Assembly: GCF_006352065.1 (NCBI RefSeq)
Contig: NZ_CP040915.1
Coordinates: 62,001 to 126,000, forward strand
Source: Georgenia yuyongxinii
GTDB lineage: Bacteria > Actinomycetota > Actinomycetes > Actinomycetales > Actinomycetaceae
DNA length: 64,000 nt
Direction of reading: 5' to 3'
The notes beneath the pieces are model-generated. The model searched no databases, had not been told where the DNA came from, and saw nothing but the letters and a program-made list of their open reading frames with translations. Made by a program: the position numbers and the translations under genes. Positions 18,430 through 25,889 of the stretch are shown here, piece after piece (position 1 is the first letter of the stretch; each line of letters starts with the position of its first letter).

Positions 18430-19203
18430 TCAGCCGGCTCGCTCGTCGGGCACGTGCTCGGCGAACCACGCCAGCGCCAGCTCGACGACGGCGTCGATCC
18501 GGTCCCGCACGCCGTGCCGGGCGCCGTCGACCACCTCCAGGCGTGTGGTTGCCGGCACGCGGGGCAGCCCCTCCCGGGTCAGCTCGGTGAGCTCGGCGTC
18601 CTCCTCCGCGCCGCCGTAGACGAACAGCGTGGGCACCCGCAGCCTGCCGAGGACCTCGTCCTGGTCGATGAGGGAGTAGTCGGCAAGCGTCTCGCGCGAG
18701 ATCACCGAGAACTCGCGTGCGGTGCCGGCGTTGTCGTCCGGCACCCGCATGACCCCGTGCTCCTCGATCTCGTCGAGCTGGGCGGGGGAGAAGATCTGGT
18801 CCCACGGATAGTTCATCGGGCCGGTCAGCGCTCCCGTCAGCACCATGGCGACGACGTCGGCCGGCTGGGCGTGCATCGCCACCAGGGCGCCGAAGGAGTG
18901 GGCGTGCACCGCCTGGACGGGGTAGCCCTGCTCCGTCAGCCACGCCGATGCCGAGCGTAGGTCCTCCACCTCCCCGGCGACGGTCACGACGTCGTCGTCG
19001 CTGGCGCCGCAGCCGGAGAAGTCCACCTGGAGCGTGGCGAACCCTGCGGTGCGGTACGCCGAGGCGAGGATGTCGAAGCGCAGCGAGGAGTGCCGGTCGG
19101 AGAGGAAGCCGTGCGCGAAGAGCACCCCGCGCGTGCCGGGGCCGGGCTCGAAGGTCCCGGCCAGCCGGATGCCGCGCGGCGTGGTGATCGTGACCTCGGC
19201 CAT
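18430..19203 (-). CDS. Alpha/beta hydrolase
   Basis: A 257-residue cytoplasmic hydrolase. The oxyanion segment is 'GVLFAHGFLSDRHSS' (about 26-40), the nucleophile elbow AHSFGA (about 100), the acid region 'PTLFVYGGAEEDAEL' and the late histidine 'VDGARHGVRDR' near residue 230. The elbow has Ala-His-Ser-Phe-Gly in place of the common Gly-x-Ser-x-Gly first glycine. The substrate is unknown; the sequence looks like dienelactone-hydrolase or YheT-type esterases. The ATG at 19203 is preceded both by GGAGG and by TACCGT ending six bases away, so either leaderless or short-leader initiation is possible. It converges on the GNAT pseudogene with 3 bases between the stops. Confidence 0.85.
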   Translation of the reverse strand: MAEVTITTPRGIRLAGTFEPGPGTRGVLFAHGFLSDRHSSLRFDILASAYRTAGFATLQVDFSGCGASDDDVVTVAGEVEDLRSASAWLTEQGYPVQAVHAHSFGALVAMHAQPADVVAMVLTGALTGPMNYPWDQIFSPAQLDEIEEHGVMRVPDDNAGTAREFSVISRETLADYSLIDQDEVLGRLRVPTLFVYGGAEEDAELTELTREGLPRVPATTRLEVVDGARHGVRDRIDAVVELALAWFAEHVPDERAG

Positions 19204-19240
19204 GCCTCCACGGTAAAGGGTTGGTATGCGGCACGTCAGG

Positions 19241-19300
19241 AGGTCGGCGGCGGGTCTCGCGATTTGAACCTACGACTGTCCAGAATCTGGCCGCCGCTGC
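19241..19300 (-). other. tRNA-like fragment (T-arm remnant), uncertain
   Basis: On the minus strand, between the DUF4287 gene and the hydrolase, GTCGTAGGTTCAAATC looks like the 5' stem and loop of a tRNA T-arm, preceded by GATTCTGGA, which is reminiscent of a Gln-type anticodon loop. The 3' half of the T-stem does not pair (GTAGG against CGCGA), there is no D-arm and no CCA. Complementary GCGGCGG and CCGCCGC blocks flank it. It may be a degenerate tRNA end, or simply a hairpin after the DUF4287 gene. Confidence 0.3.
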
Positions 19301-19301
19301 G

Positions 19302-19868
19302 TCAGTGCGCCAGCACCGTGGCGAGCGCCTCGAGGCTGTCTCTCCAGAACTTCTTCGTCTCGGCCACCTCGTCGGCGTCCCGCAGCCGCGTGTGGGCGAT
19401 GCCGATGCGGACCTTGGCGCGGCCGTCCTTGCCGGGCGGGAGCTCGTCGACCGCGAGGAGCACCCGGGAGTCGTCGTCGGCGCGGAACCGCACGGTCTTC
19501 GGCTCGGTCACGCCCACGATGGGCCAGTCGACGTCGAGCCAGTCGCGGCGCAGGTCGTCGTCGGCGAGGTGGGGCCACACCTCGGCGGGGGTGACGTACA
19601 CGGTCTTGGTCACGCTGGCCTCGAAGAAGCCGTCCGGGCGCTGGCCGGGTGCCCGCAGGCCGCGAGACTGCTCGTAGCCCACGGTGACGCCCTGGGCCCA
19701 CCACCCGTCGACGTCGTGCTCGCCGCCGAGCCAGCGGGCGATGCGCGTGTGGTCCCAGTCGCGGGCCCCGGCCTCGTCGAGGAGGGCGTACCACTCCACG
19801 CGTGAGCGACCTGTCGCCTCCTTGAGGCGCTCCTCGCCGATCTGCTGGTCGTGGCTGCGTGTGGCCAT
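19302..19868 (-). CDS. DUF4287 domain protein with SRPBCC-like C-terminus
   Basis: A 188-residue cytoplasmic protein. Residues 8-75 ('QQIGEERLKEATGRSRVEWYALLDEAGARDWDH...WWAQGVTVGYEQSRGLR') match the DUF4287 pattern of actinobacteria. The rest ('ASVTKTVYVTPAEVWPHLADDDLRRDWLDVDW...') has the shape of a START/SRPBCC (AHSA1-like) domain, which binds hydrophobic ligands. The biochemical function is unknown. The ATG at 19868 has TAGGCT ending six bases upstream and no Shine-Dalgarno, so the mRNA is probably leaderless. Confidence 0.82.
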   Translation of the reverse strand: MATRSHDQQIGEERLKEATGRSRVEWYALLDEAGARDWDHTRIARWLGGEHDVDGWWAQGVTVGYEQSRGLRAPGQRPDGFFEASVTKTVYVTPAEVWPHLADDDLRRDWLDVDWPIVGVTEPKTVRFRADDDSRVLLAVDELPPGKDGRAKVRIGIAHTRLRDADEVAETKKFWRDSLEALATVLAH

Positions 19869-19928
19869 GGGTGGAGCCTATGACCGAGATACTCGCCCAC
19901 CAAAGACGTAGGTCTGGGACGCCGCGCG

Positions 19929-20642
19929 CTACGGGGTCCGTCGCCGTAACGTCGCCGCGCCGAGCAGCACCACGGCGACGATGAACCCGACGAGCACCGC
20001 CACCGGCACCAGCAGGTCCGGACTGGCCTGGCGGGAGACCTCGTTCATGGCGTCGACCGCGTAGGACAGCGGCAGCACGTTGGAGACGTACTCCAGCGCT
20101 CGCGGCAGCTGATCGCGCGGCACCAGCAGCCCGCACAGCAGGAACTGCGGCAGCACGATCGCCGGCATGAACTGCACGGCCTGGAACTCCGAGCTGGCGA
20201 AGGCGCTCACGAACAGGCCGAGCGCCACGGCGAGCAGCGAGTCGAGCACCGCCACCAGCACCAGCGCCGGCCAGGGGCCGGCGACCGAGAGACCCAGCGG
20301 GCCGAGCATGAGCAGGCACGCGAGGACCGCCTGGACGACGGCGACGATCCCGAACGCCAGCGCGTAGCCGAGCAGGAACGCCACCTTGCCCAGCGGCATC
20401 GTCAGCAGCCGCTCGAGGGTGCCCGAGCGGCGCTCCCGCAAGGTGGTGATGGAGGTGATCAGGAACATGATGATCACGGGGAAGAGCGCGAGAAGGGCCG
20501 GGCCGATCCGCTGGAAGGTCGGGCCACCGTCGTAGATCCACCACAGCAGCGTCAGCAGCACGCAGGGGACCACCACGATCATGGCGATGGTGCGCGGGTC
20601 GTGGCGCAGCTGGCGCAGCACGCGGTCGGCGGTGGCGATCAT
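19929..20642 (-). CDS. ABC-2 type efflux permease
   Basis: A 237-residue permease with six predicted helices: 'IAMIVVVPCVLLTLLWWIY' (about 18-37), 'LLALFPVIIMFLITSITTLRERRSGTLERLL' (the conserved ABC-2 R-E-R-x-x-G-T-L-E segment), then four more, ending 'VPVAVLVGFIVAVVLLGAATLRRR'. This is the ABC2_membrane family of drug, lipid or polysaccharide exporters. Its ATG at 20642 overlaps the stop of the ATPase gene (ATGA), so the pair is translated together. The TetR gene upstream and the palindrome at the ATPase start suggest inducible drug efflux. Confidence 0.92.
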   Translation of the reverse strand: MIATADRVLRQLRHDPRTIAMIVVVPCVLLTLLWWIYDGGPTFQRIGPALLALFPVIIMFLITSITTLRERRSGTLERLLTMPLGKVAFLLGYALAFGIVAVVQAVLACLLMLGPLGLSVAGPWPALVLVAVLDSLLAVALGLFVSAFASSEFQAVQFMPAIVLPQFLLCGLLVPRDQLPRALEYVSNVLPLSYAVDAMNEVSRQASPDLLVPVAVLVGFIVAVVLLGAATLRRRTP

Positions 20643-21556
20643 CGGGGCGCCCCGTCGCCCCGGTGCCGGGGTGGTCCGCCCGGCCGGTCCGCCGCGGTGC
20701 CGACTGCTGCGGTCGCGGCGGCACGCCCGGTCGCGGGCCCGGTCGTGGGCTTAAGGGCATGCCCGGGCGGGGGTGTGGTGGGGGCCGCGCCGCCGCCCGC
20801 GATGAGGTGCAGGAACGCCCGCTCGGGGTTGTCCTGCCCGGTGCGGCGCAGCAGCTCCGGCAGTGTCGTGCGGGTCAGCACGTGGCCCTCGCGCAGCAGC
20901 ACGAGCTCGTCGCAGCGCGCCGCCTCGTCCATCACGTGCGAGGAGACGAGCAGGGTGGTGCCGGTCGCGGCGAGCTCGCGGAACGTGCCCCAGAGGGACT
21001 CCCGCAGCACCGGGTCGAGGCCGACGGTGGGCTCGTCGAGCACGAGCAGCTCGGGCGTGCCGAGCAGGGCCGCAGCCAGCGAGACCCGGGAGAGCTGGCC
21101 GCCGGAGAGGGTGCCCACCAGCTGCTTGCGCTGCCGGCCGAGCCCGGTGATCTCGAGGACGTCCGCCACGCCCCGTGGGCCCGCGCCGGCCTCGCCCTCG
21201 CGCCTGCCGTTCGCGCGTGCGGCCGCGCGTTCGCCGGGCAGGCCGAGGACGCGGGCGAAATACCGAAGGTTCTCCTCGACGGTCAGGTCCGAGTAGACGC
21301 TGGGGGCCTGGGTGACGTAGCCGATGCGCCGGCGCAGCTCCCGGCTGCCCGCGGGCCGGCCCAGCACGGTGACGGTGCCGCCCGCGACCCGCTGGACGCC
21401 GAGGATCGCGCGCATGAGAGTGGTCTTGCCGGAGCCGGACGGGCCCAGGAGCCCGCTGACCACGCCGGCGGTGATGCTCAGGCTGGCGCCCTCGAGCGCC
21501 GTCGTGCTGCCCCGGACCACGCGCAGGTCCCGCACCTCCACGGCAGAATTCACCAT
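20639..21556 (-). CDS. ABC efflux ATPase (drug-resistance type)
   Basis: A 305-residue ATPase with Walker A GPSGSGKT at 38-45, a signature 'GTLSGGQLSRVSLAAALL' near 155, Walker B 'LLVLDEPTVGLDPVLRESLW' and the H-loop 'LLVSSHVMDEA'. The DEPTVGLDP box is typical of DrrA/CcmA-like exporters. The last 45 residues are a Pro/Ala/Thr-rich tail of no known role. The ATG at 21556 sits in the centre of a short inverted repeat, and CACAAT lies seven bases upstream with no Shine-Dalgarno sequence, so the promoter, operator and start codon overlap. Confidence 0.92.
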   Translation of the reverse strand: MVNSAVEVRDLRVVRGSTTALEGASLSITAGVVSGLLGPSGSGKTTLMRAILGVQRVAGGTVTVLGRPAGSRELRRRIGYVTQAPSVYSDLTVEENLRYFARVLGLPGERAAARANGRREGEAGAGPRGVADVLEITGLGRQRKQLVGTLSGGQLSRVSLAAALLGTPELLVLDEPTVGLDPVLRESLWGTFRELAATGTTLLVSSHVMDEAARCDELVLLREGHVLTRTTLPELLRRTGQDNPERAFLHLIAGGGAAPTTPPPGHALKPTTGPATGRAAATAAVGTAADRPGGPPRHRGDGAPR

Positions 21557-21566
21557 GTAGTGAATT
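21547..21566 (-). promoter_or_regulatory. Candidate TetR operator over the ABC ATPase start codon
   Basis: Minus strand: AATTCAC, six bases, GTGAATT (21566 down to 21547), a perfect 7-bp inverted repeat with the ATG in the middle. The presumed -10 (CACAAT, 21564-21569) overlaps its upstream arm. A TetR gene is encoded immediately upstream in the same orientation. Binding here would block both transcription and translation starts. Confidence 0.55.
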
Positions 21567-21633
21567 GTGCGCGTGGTGGCCCGGTCCGTCAACGGGCGCG
21601 TGCCCGGATGCGCATCGGCCCCGACCCCCGGCG

Positions 21634-22230
21634 TCAGCTGCCGTCGAGGTAGTGCTGCACGACCGGGCCCACCCTGTTGACCAGCTCGTCGACCGACGCC
21701 TGCGCCAGCGGCGAGGCGCCCACCACATGGCGCACCATCGCGATCCCGATGAGCTGGGAGATGGCGAGCTGCAGGCGCAGGTCCACGCCGTCGCCGTCGA
21801 GCATGGGCCGCACGGCCGGCGGCATCACCTCCTCGAGGAACTGGCGCAGCACGGCCGCCGCCTCCGGCTCGGTCGTGGCCGAGCGGATCAGTGCGACGAA
21901 CGGCGCCCGCCACGCGGCGTCCGACCACACCTCGAGGAAGAGGCGCACCATGACCGCACCGCGCCCGGACGCCGGGGCAGACGCGAGCCGGGCGATCACC
22001 TCGCCTGGATCGAGCGGGATGTCCAGGCACGCGGTGAACAGGTAGCGCTTGGTGCCGAAGTAGTGGTGCACCAGCGCGGGGTCCACACCCGCACGGGCGG
22101 CAATCGCGCGGATCGTGGTGCCGGCGTAGGACTGCTCGGCGAACTCCGCGCGTGCCGCGGCGAGGATCTCCCCGCGCGTGTCCGGGCCGCCCGGTCGGCG
22201 GCCGGGCCCGCGGGTAGCGGGCGTGGGCAT
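21634..22230 (-). CDS. TetR/AcrR family repressor, likely of the adjacent ABC exporter
   Basis: A 198-residue regulator. The N-terminal helix-turn-helix is 'GEILAAARAEFAEQSYAGTTIRAIAARAGVDPALVHHYFGTKRYLFTACLDIP' (residues 20-72), followed by an all-helical ligand domain of the 'TetR C-terminal, tetracyclin-repressor-like' kind. The ATG at 22230 has TACAGT ending exactly six bases before it, so it is probably leaderless. The gene lies upstream of the ABC pair with a gap of 77 bases that holds the palindrome described at 21547; repression of the exporter is inferred from this layout. Confidence 0.9.
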   Translation of the reverse strand: MPTPATRGPGRRPGGPDTRGEILAAARAEFAEQSYAGTTIRAIAARAGVDPALVHHYFGTKRYLFTACLDIPLDPGEVIARLASAPASGRGAVMVRLFLEVWSDAAWRAPFVALIRSATTEPEAAAVLRQFLEEVMPPAVRPMLDGDGVDLRLQLAISQLIGIAMVRHVVGASPLAQASVDELVNRVGPVVQHYLDGS

Positions 22231-22253
22231 GGCGTCACTGTAGGGCGGCCCTA

Positions 22254-22319
22254 GCCCCGGGGCAGGGCATCGCTCGCCCCGGGGCAGTGCATGGCCCGCC
22301 CCGGGGCAGTGCATGGCGC
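22254..22319. repeat. Three tandem 22-bp repeats
   Basis: Units begin at 22254, 22276 and 22298, each starting GCCCCGGGGCAG. The second and third differ at one base; the first is more diverged. Each unit holds the palindrome GCCCCGGGGC. They lie between the TetR gene start and the end of the small membrane protein gene. Confidence 0.75.
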
Positions 22320-22332
22320 GCCGCGGGCGCGC

Positions 22333-22560
22333 TCAGCCGTTGGCCCGGCGCCCCCAGCGGAAGTACGTCAGCGGGCCTACGAGGTTGACGGCGATGATGG
22401 CCGCCCACTTCAGCTTGCTGCCGCTGACCGCCTCGGCCGGCCGGCGGGCCAGGTCCGTCCAGGCCGTCACCGCCAGCGCGAGCTCTACCGCGCCGACGGC
22501 GATGATCGCCGCCTGCTGGCCCGCGCTGAAGTCGCCCCAGGTCTTCTTCGTCCGTGTCAT
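22333..22560 (-). CDS. Small membrane protein, phospholipase D N-terminal (PLDc_N)-like
   Basis: A 75-residue protein with two helices ('AAIIAVGAVELALAVTAWTDL', 'LKWAAIIAVNLVGPLTYFRWG'). The second ends in the 'hydrophobic-G-P-L-x-Y-F-x-x-G-R' pattern of the PLDc_N domain found alone in many actinobacterial small proteins and at the N-terminus of cardiolipin synthases. No catalytic domain is attached. The ATG at 22560 has GGAGAAGG eight bases upstream; an in-frame ATG at 22584 with GGGAAGG is an alternative that would add eight residues. The function is unknown. Confidence 0.75.
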   Translation of the reverse strand: MTRTKKTWGDFSAGQQAAIIAVGAVELALAVTAWTDLARRPAEAVSGSKLKWAAIIAVNLVGPLTYFRWGRRANG

Positions 22561-22725
22561 CAGGCCTTCTCCGTCCCGTGTCATCCGACCCTTCCCGTCG
22601 TGGTCAGCATCGCGCCGCAGCGGCCGGGCCGCCAGGTCCTTCGGTCCCCGTGGACGCACCCGACCGGTGGACGCGCCCCGCCTTGCCCGCCACGATGGAG
22701 CCCGGCATCGACGGGAGGCGCGACG

Positions 22726-23742
22726 ATGGCCCTGAAGGTGCGCACGGTGGCACGGCTGGTCGGCGCGGGGCACGTGGGCGAACGGCTGCGCGCCGTCCGC
22801 GACGGGCAGGCCGCGGTCCGGGCCGCCACCCTCAGCTCGGCCCTGGGCACGGGCGTCCTGGAGGCCCTCCGAGCTGGGCGGACGACGGCGGAGCTCGCCG
22901 CGGACCTGGCCGTCACCGACCACGCGCTGCTCGAGGCGTACCTGCGCACGCTCGAGGCCGCCCGCCTCGTGCGAACCGCCGGTGGACGACACCGCCTCGC
23001 CCGCCGTGGCCGTGCGGTCCTCGGCGACGACGTCGTGCGGGCGGCCTACGAGGGCTTCGCCGGCTACCACACCGGCCTCTACCGTGACCTTGCACTCCAG
23101 CTCCGGGGCGGGCCGGCCCGGGACGACGTCGTCCGGCACGGGGACGTCATCGCCAGGCTCTCCCGCGCGCTGGAGCCGCTCGTCCACGACACCCTCGACG
23201 AGGCGGTCGCGGCCACCCGCCCCCGTCGCGTGCTCGACGTCGGTTGCGGTGACGGCGCGAACCTCGTCCACATGCTCCGCGCGGCGCCGTCGAGCAGCGG
23301 GACGGGCATCGAGGTCGACCCGGCCGCCGCGGCCCTCGCCGAGCGGACCCTCCGTGCCGAGGGCTTGGAGGGCCGGGCGCACATCTTGAAGGGCGACATC
23401 CGCGGCCTCGATCCCCAGCAGATCGGCGGCCCGGCGGACCTGGCGCTGCTGGCCAACGTCATCTACTACGTGCCGGTCGGGGAGCGGCGCGAGCTCCTGC
23501 GCGACATCGGCGCCCTGGTCGCACCCGGCGGCACCCTCCTGGTGGTCTCCACCATGGCCGACCGGTCCGCGTTCAGCCGCCACTTCGACCTGCTCCTGCG
23601 CGCACAGTCGGGCGAGATGTCGCTGCCGACACCGGACGACGTGACCCGCGACCTGCGCGCCGCCGGACTCGACAACCTCCGCGTGCGGCGACTGACCAGG
23701 GGCGACCCGCTGCATGCGGTGACCGCCCGACGGCCGTCATGA
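22726..23742 (+). CDS. SAM-dependent methyltransferase (O-methyltransferase-like, with winged-helix N-terminus)
   Basis: A 338-residue protein. The N-terminal part ('LGTGVLEALRAGRTTAELAADLAVTDHALLEAYLRTLEAARLVRTAGGRHRLA') is a winged-helix dimerisation domain as in plant-type and antibiotic O-methyltransferases. The SAM site is 'VLDVGCGDGANLVHML' (about 169-184) with 'IEVDPAAAALAE' and a late 'LLANVIYYVPVGERRELLRDIGALVAPGGTLLV'. The substrate is unknown, perhaps a fatty acid, polyketide or quinone. The ATG at 22726 has GGGAGG ten bases upstream. It is followed within 33 bases by an oxidoreductase gene, so the two may form an operon. Confidence 0.85.
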   Translation: MALKVRTVARLVGAGHVGERLRAVRDGQAAVRAATLSSALGTGVLEALRAGRTTAELAADLAVTDHALLEAYLRTLEAARLVRTAGGRHRLARRGRAVLGDDVVRAAYEGFAGYHTGLYRDLALQLRGGPARDDVVRHGDVIARLSRALEPLVHDTLDEAVAATRPRRVLDVGCGDGANLVHMLRAAPSSSGTGIEVDPAAAALAERTLRAEGLEGRAHILKGDIRGLDPQQIGGPADLALLANVIYYVPVGERRELLRDIGALVAPGGTLLVVSTMADRSAFSRHFDLLLRAQSGEMSLPTPDDVTRDLRAAGLDNLRVRRLTRGDPLHAVTARRPS

Positions 23743-23775
23743 CCGGTACAGCCCCTGCCCTGGAGGAGATGAGCC

Positions 23776-24693
23776 GTGTCCCGCGTCCTCGTGTTTCGTG
23801 AGTACGGCGGTCCCGAGACCCAGGAGCTGGTCGAACGGGACGTGCCCGAGCCCGGTGCGGGGGAGGTCCGTGTCGCCGTTCGCGCCGCAGGCGTCAACCC
23901 GGCGGACTGGAAGCGGCGGTCGGGCCGGTTCGGCACGAAGATCGCATTGCCGGCCCCGATGGGTCTCGAGCTCGCCGGGGTGGTGGAGTCCGTGGGCGCC
24001 GACGTGGCGGGCCTGGAGGTCGGCGACGCGGTGCTCGGGGTGCCCGCGCGCGGCTGGGGCGCGCTCGCCGAGCACACCATCGCCCGCGCGGAGGACCTGG
24101 TGCCCAAGCCGGCCGCCGTCTCGTTCGTCGATGCGGCGGCCCTGCCCGTCGCCGGGGCCACCGCCTACGACGTCGTCCATCAGGTGCCGCTGGGCCCCGG
24201 CGCCACCCTGCTCGTCACCGGCGCCGGTGGTGGTGTGGGGGTCATCGCGGTGCAGCTCGCCGTCGCCGTGCTCGGCCTGCGGGTGATCGGCACCGGCAGC
24301 GAGGCTAAACGGGCGCTGCTCGAGGAGCTGGGTGCCGTCTTCGTGGCGTCGGGCCCAGGTGTGGCCGACCGGCTGGTCGCGGCGGCGCCCGACGGCGTCG
24401 ACGCCGTGGTGGACCTCGTCGGTGGCGAGGCGCTGCGCGAGGCCGCCCGGCTCGCGCGGGAGCCGGCCGCCGTCGTCAGCACCGCGGACCCGGCCGGCGC
24501 CCGTGAGCTGGGTGGTGCGGGTGTGGTGCGCCACCCGACGCGGGAGTCTCTCGGGGCGCTGCTCGGGCACGTGGTCGCCGGTCACGTGCGTCCCCGGGTG
24601 AGCGGGGTGTTCCCCTTGGAACGTGTCGCCGAGGCGGTGGCCGCCGTCGAGACCGGGCACGCCACCGGAAAGGTGGTCGTCGAGATCGGGTGA
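23776..24693 (+). CDS. NADPH:quinone reductase-like MDR oxidoreductase
   Basis: A 305-residue zinc-independent member of the medium-chain dehydrogenase/reductase superfamily. The GroES-like part is 'GEVRVAVRAAGVNPADWKRRSG...LGLELAGVVESVGADV' and the nucleotide loop is 'TGAGGGVGVIAVQLAVAVLG' (about 152-171). The Cys and His zinc ligands of alcohol dehydrogenases are absent, which fits the quinone oxidoreductase subfamily that uses NADPH to reduce quinones or enones. The GTG at 23776 follows GGAGGAG at 23761-23767. Confidence 0.88.
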   Translation: MSRVLVFREYGGPETQELVERDVPEPGAGEVRVAVRAAGVNPADWKRRSGRFGTKIALPAPMGLELAGVVESVGADVAGLEVGDAVLGVPARGWGALAEHTIARAEDLVPKPAAVSFVDAAALPVAGATAYDVVHQVPLGPGATLLVTGAGGGVGVIAVQLAVAVLGLRVIGTGSEAKRALLEELGAVFVASGPGVADRLVAAAPDGVDAVVDLVGGEALREAARLAREPAAVVSTADPAGARELGGAGVVRHPTRESLGALLGHVVAGHVRPRVSGVFPLERVAEAVAAVETGHATGKVVVEIG

Positions 24694-24849
24694 GACCGCC
24701 GACGGCGCGCGTCTCGCCCGCTGGGAAACCTGAACCGGGCGGCAGCCCGCGACAGACCCGCGTGCCATGCTCCACCGCGTCCCCGCACCGCGGTGCCGGC
24801 CCCGACCGTTGGAGCGTCAGATCGCATGTCCACCTCTAGCCTGCTGTGT

Positions 24850-25881
24850 GTGACCACCGCGACGCACCCAACGGTCTCCTTCGAGCTGTTCCCGCCACGA
24901 AAGCCCGAGCTCTACGAGGCGGTCTGGCAGCGGGTGCTGCGCATGGCGGAGGCGGGACCGGACTTCTTCTCGGTCACCTACGGGGCCTCCGGATCGTCGC
25001 GGGAGGCGTCGGGGGAGCTGGTTCGCCGGCTGCTGGCCGAGACCAGCGTGCCGCCGATCGCCCACCTGACCTGCGTGGGGGCGGACCGTGAGCAGCTGGC
25101 CGCCCGGGTGCGTGGCCTCCTGCGAGCCGGGGTCCGGGACTTCCTCGCCCTGCGCGGCGACCCGCCGGACGGGCAGACCACCTGGGCGCCGCCGTCGGGC
25201 GGGCTCGCCCGCTCCAGCGACCTCGTCGCCCTGATCCGGGAGGTCGAGGCCGATGAGCTGGGGTACGGGCCGGCGGCCAGGGCCGGCGCGGTGGCCAGGT
25301 CCGGCCCGGCGGCCAGGGCCGGCGCGGCGGGTGAGCCGCCGAGCGTGGTCGCGCAGGACCTCGGGGTGGTGCCGGCCGACGTGGTCTCGGTCGCCGTGGC
25401 CGCGTACCCGTCGGGCACCTCCCACACCCGTGAGGAGGAGCTGGTCGCGCTGCGCGAGAAGCAGGACGCCGGCGCGGACTTCGCCATCACGCAGGTGTTC
25501 TACAACGCCGAGGCCTACGCGTCGCTGGTGGCCGACGCCCGCGACGCCGGGGTCCACATTCCCATCCTGCCCGGCATCCTGCCGCTCACCGACCCCCGGC
25601 GCCTGCACCGTCTGGAGGCGCTCAGCGGCGTGCCGGTGCCGGCCGACCTGGACGCGCTGCTGGGGTGCGACGACGACGCCGAGCGCCAGCGCCGGGGCAT
25701 CGACGCGACCATCGCCCTCATCGACGGGGTCCTGGAGGCCGGCGCCCCGGGCCTGCACCTGTACACGTTCAACCAGGACCGTCCCGCCCTGGACGTGCTC
25801 GAGCACCTGCGCGCCGGCGGTCTGCGCAACCCCGCACTGCTCACCCCGCCGGCCGTCCAGCGCCAGAGCGCCGCCGGGTAG
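24850..25881 (+). CDS. metF: 5,10-methylenetetrahydrofolate reductase MetF
   Basis: A 343-residue flavoprotein that reduces methylene-THF to methyl-THF, the methyl donor for MetE next door. Motifs: 'TVSFELFPPRKPE' at the N-terminus, 'FFSVTYGASGSS', 'AHLTCVG', 'FLALRGDPP', 'DFAITQVFYNAEAY' and 'LPGILPLTDPRRL', and 'APGLHLYTFNQ' at the end. Between 'EADELGYG' and 'PPSVVAQ' there is an Ala/Gly/Arg-rich insert of about 25 residues coded by a 21-bp direct repeat. I favour the GTG at 24850 because the conserved sequence begins at once and TAGCCT ends seven bases before it; an ATG at 24826 with a distant GGAG is the alternative. The metE start follows nine bases after the stop. Confidence 0.92.
   Translation: MTTATHPTVSFELFPPRKPELYEAVWQRVLRMAEAGPDFFSVTYGASGSSREASGELVRRLLAETSVPPIAHLTCVGADREQLAARVRGLLRAGVRDFLALRGDPPDGQTTWAPPSGGLARSSDLVALIREVEADELGYGPAARAGAVARSGPAARAGAAGEPPSVVAQDLGVVPADVVSVAVAAYPSGTSHTREEELVALREKQDAGADFAITQVFYNAEAYASLVADARDAGVHIPILPGILPLTDPRRLHRLEALSGVPVPADLDALLGCDDDAERQRRGIDATIALIDGVLEAGAPGLHLYTFNQDRPALDVLEHLRAGGLRNPALLTPPAVQRQSAAG
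25271..25327. repeat. 21-bp direct repeat within metF linker
   Basis: CGGCGGCCAGGGCCGGCGCGG (21 bases) occurs at 25271-25291 and 25307-25327, with a diverged partial copy between. It codes for the Ala/Arg/Gly-rich insert in MetF and is absent from the family core, so it is probably a recent slippage expansion. Confidence 0.7.
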
Positions 25882-25889
25882 GAGGCCAG

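Noticed and set aside
24694-24825. SAM or cobalamin riboswitch before metF
   Set aside because: I looked for the conserved core elements of SAM and B12 riboswitches and saw none; a covariance-model search would settle it.
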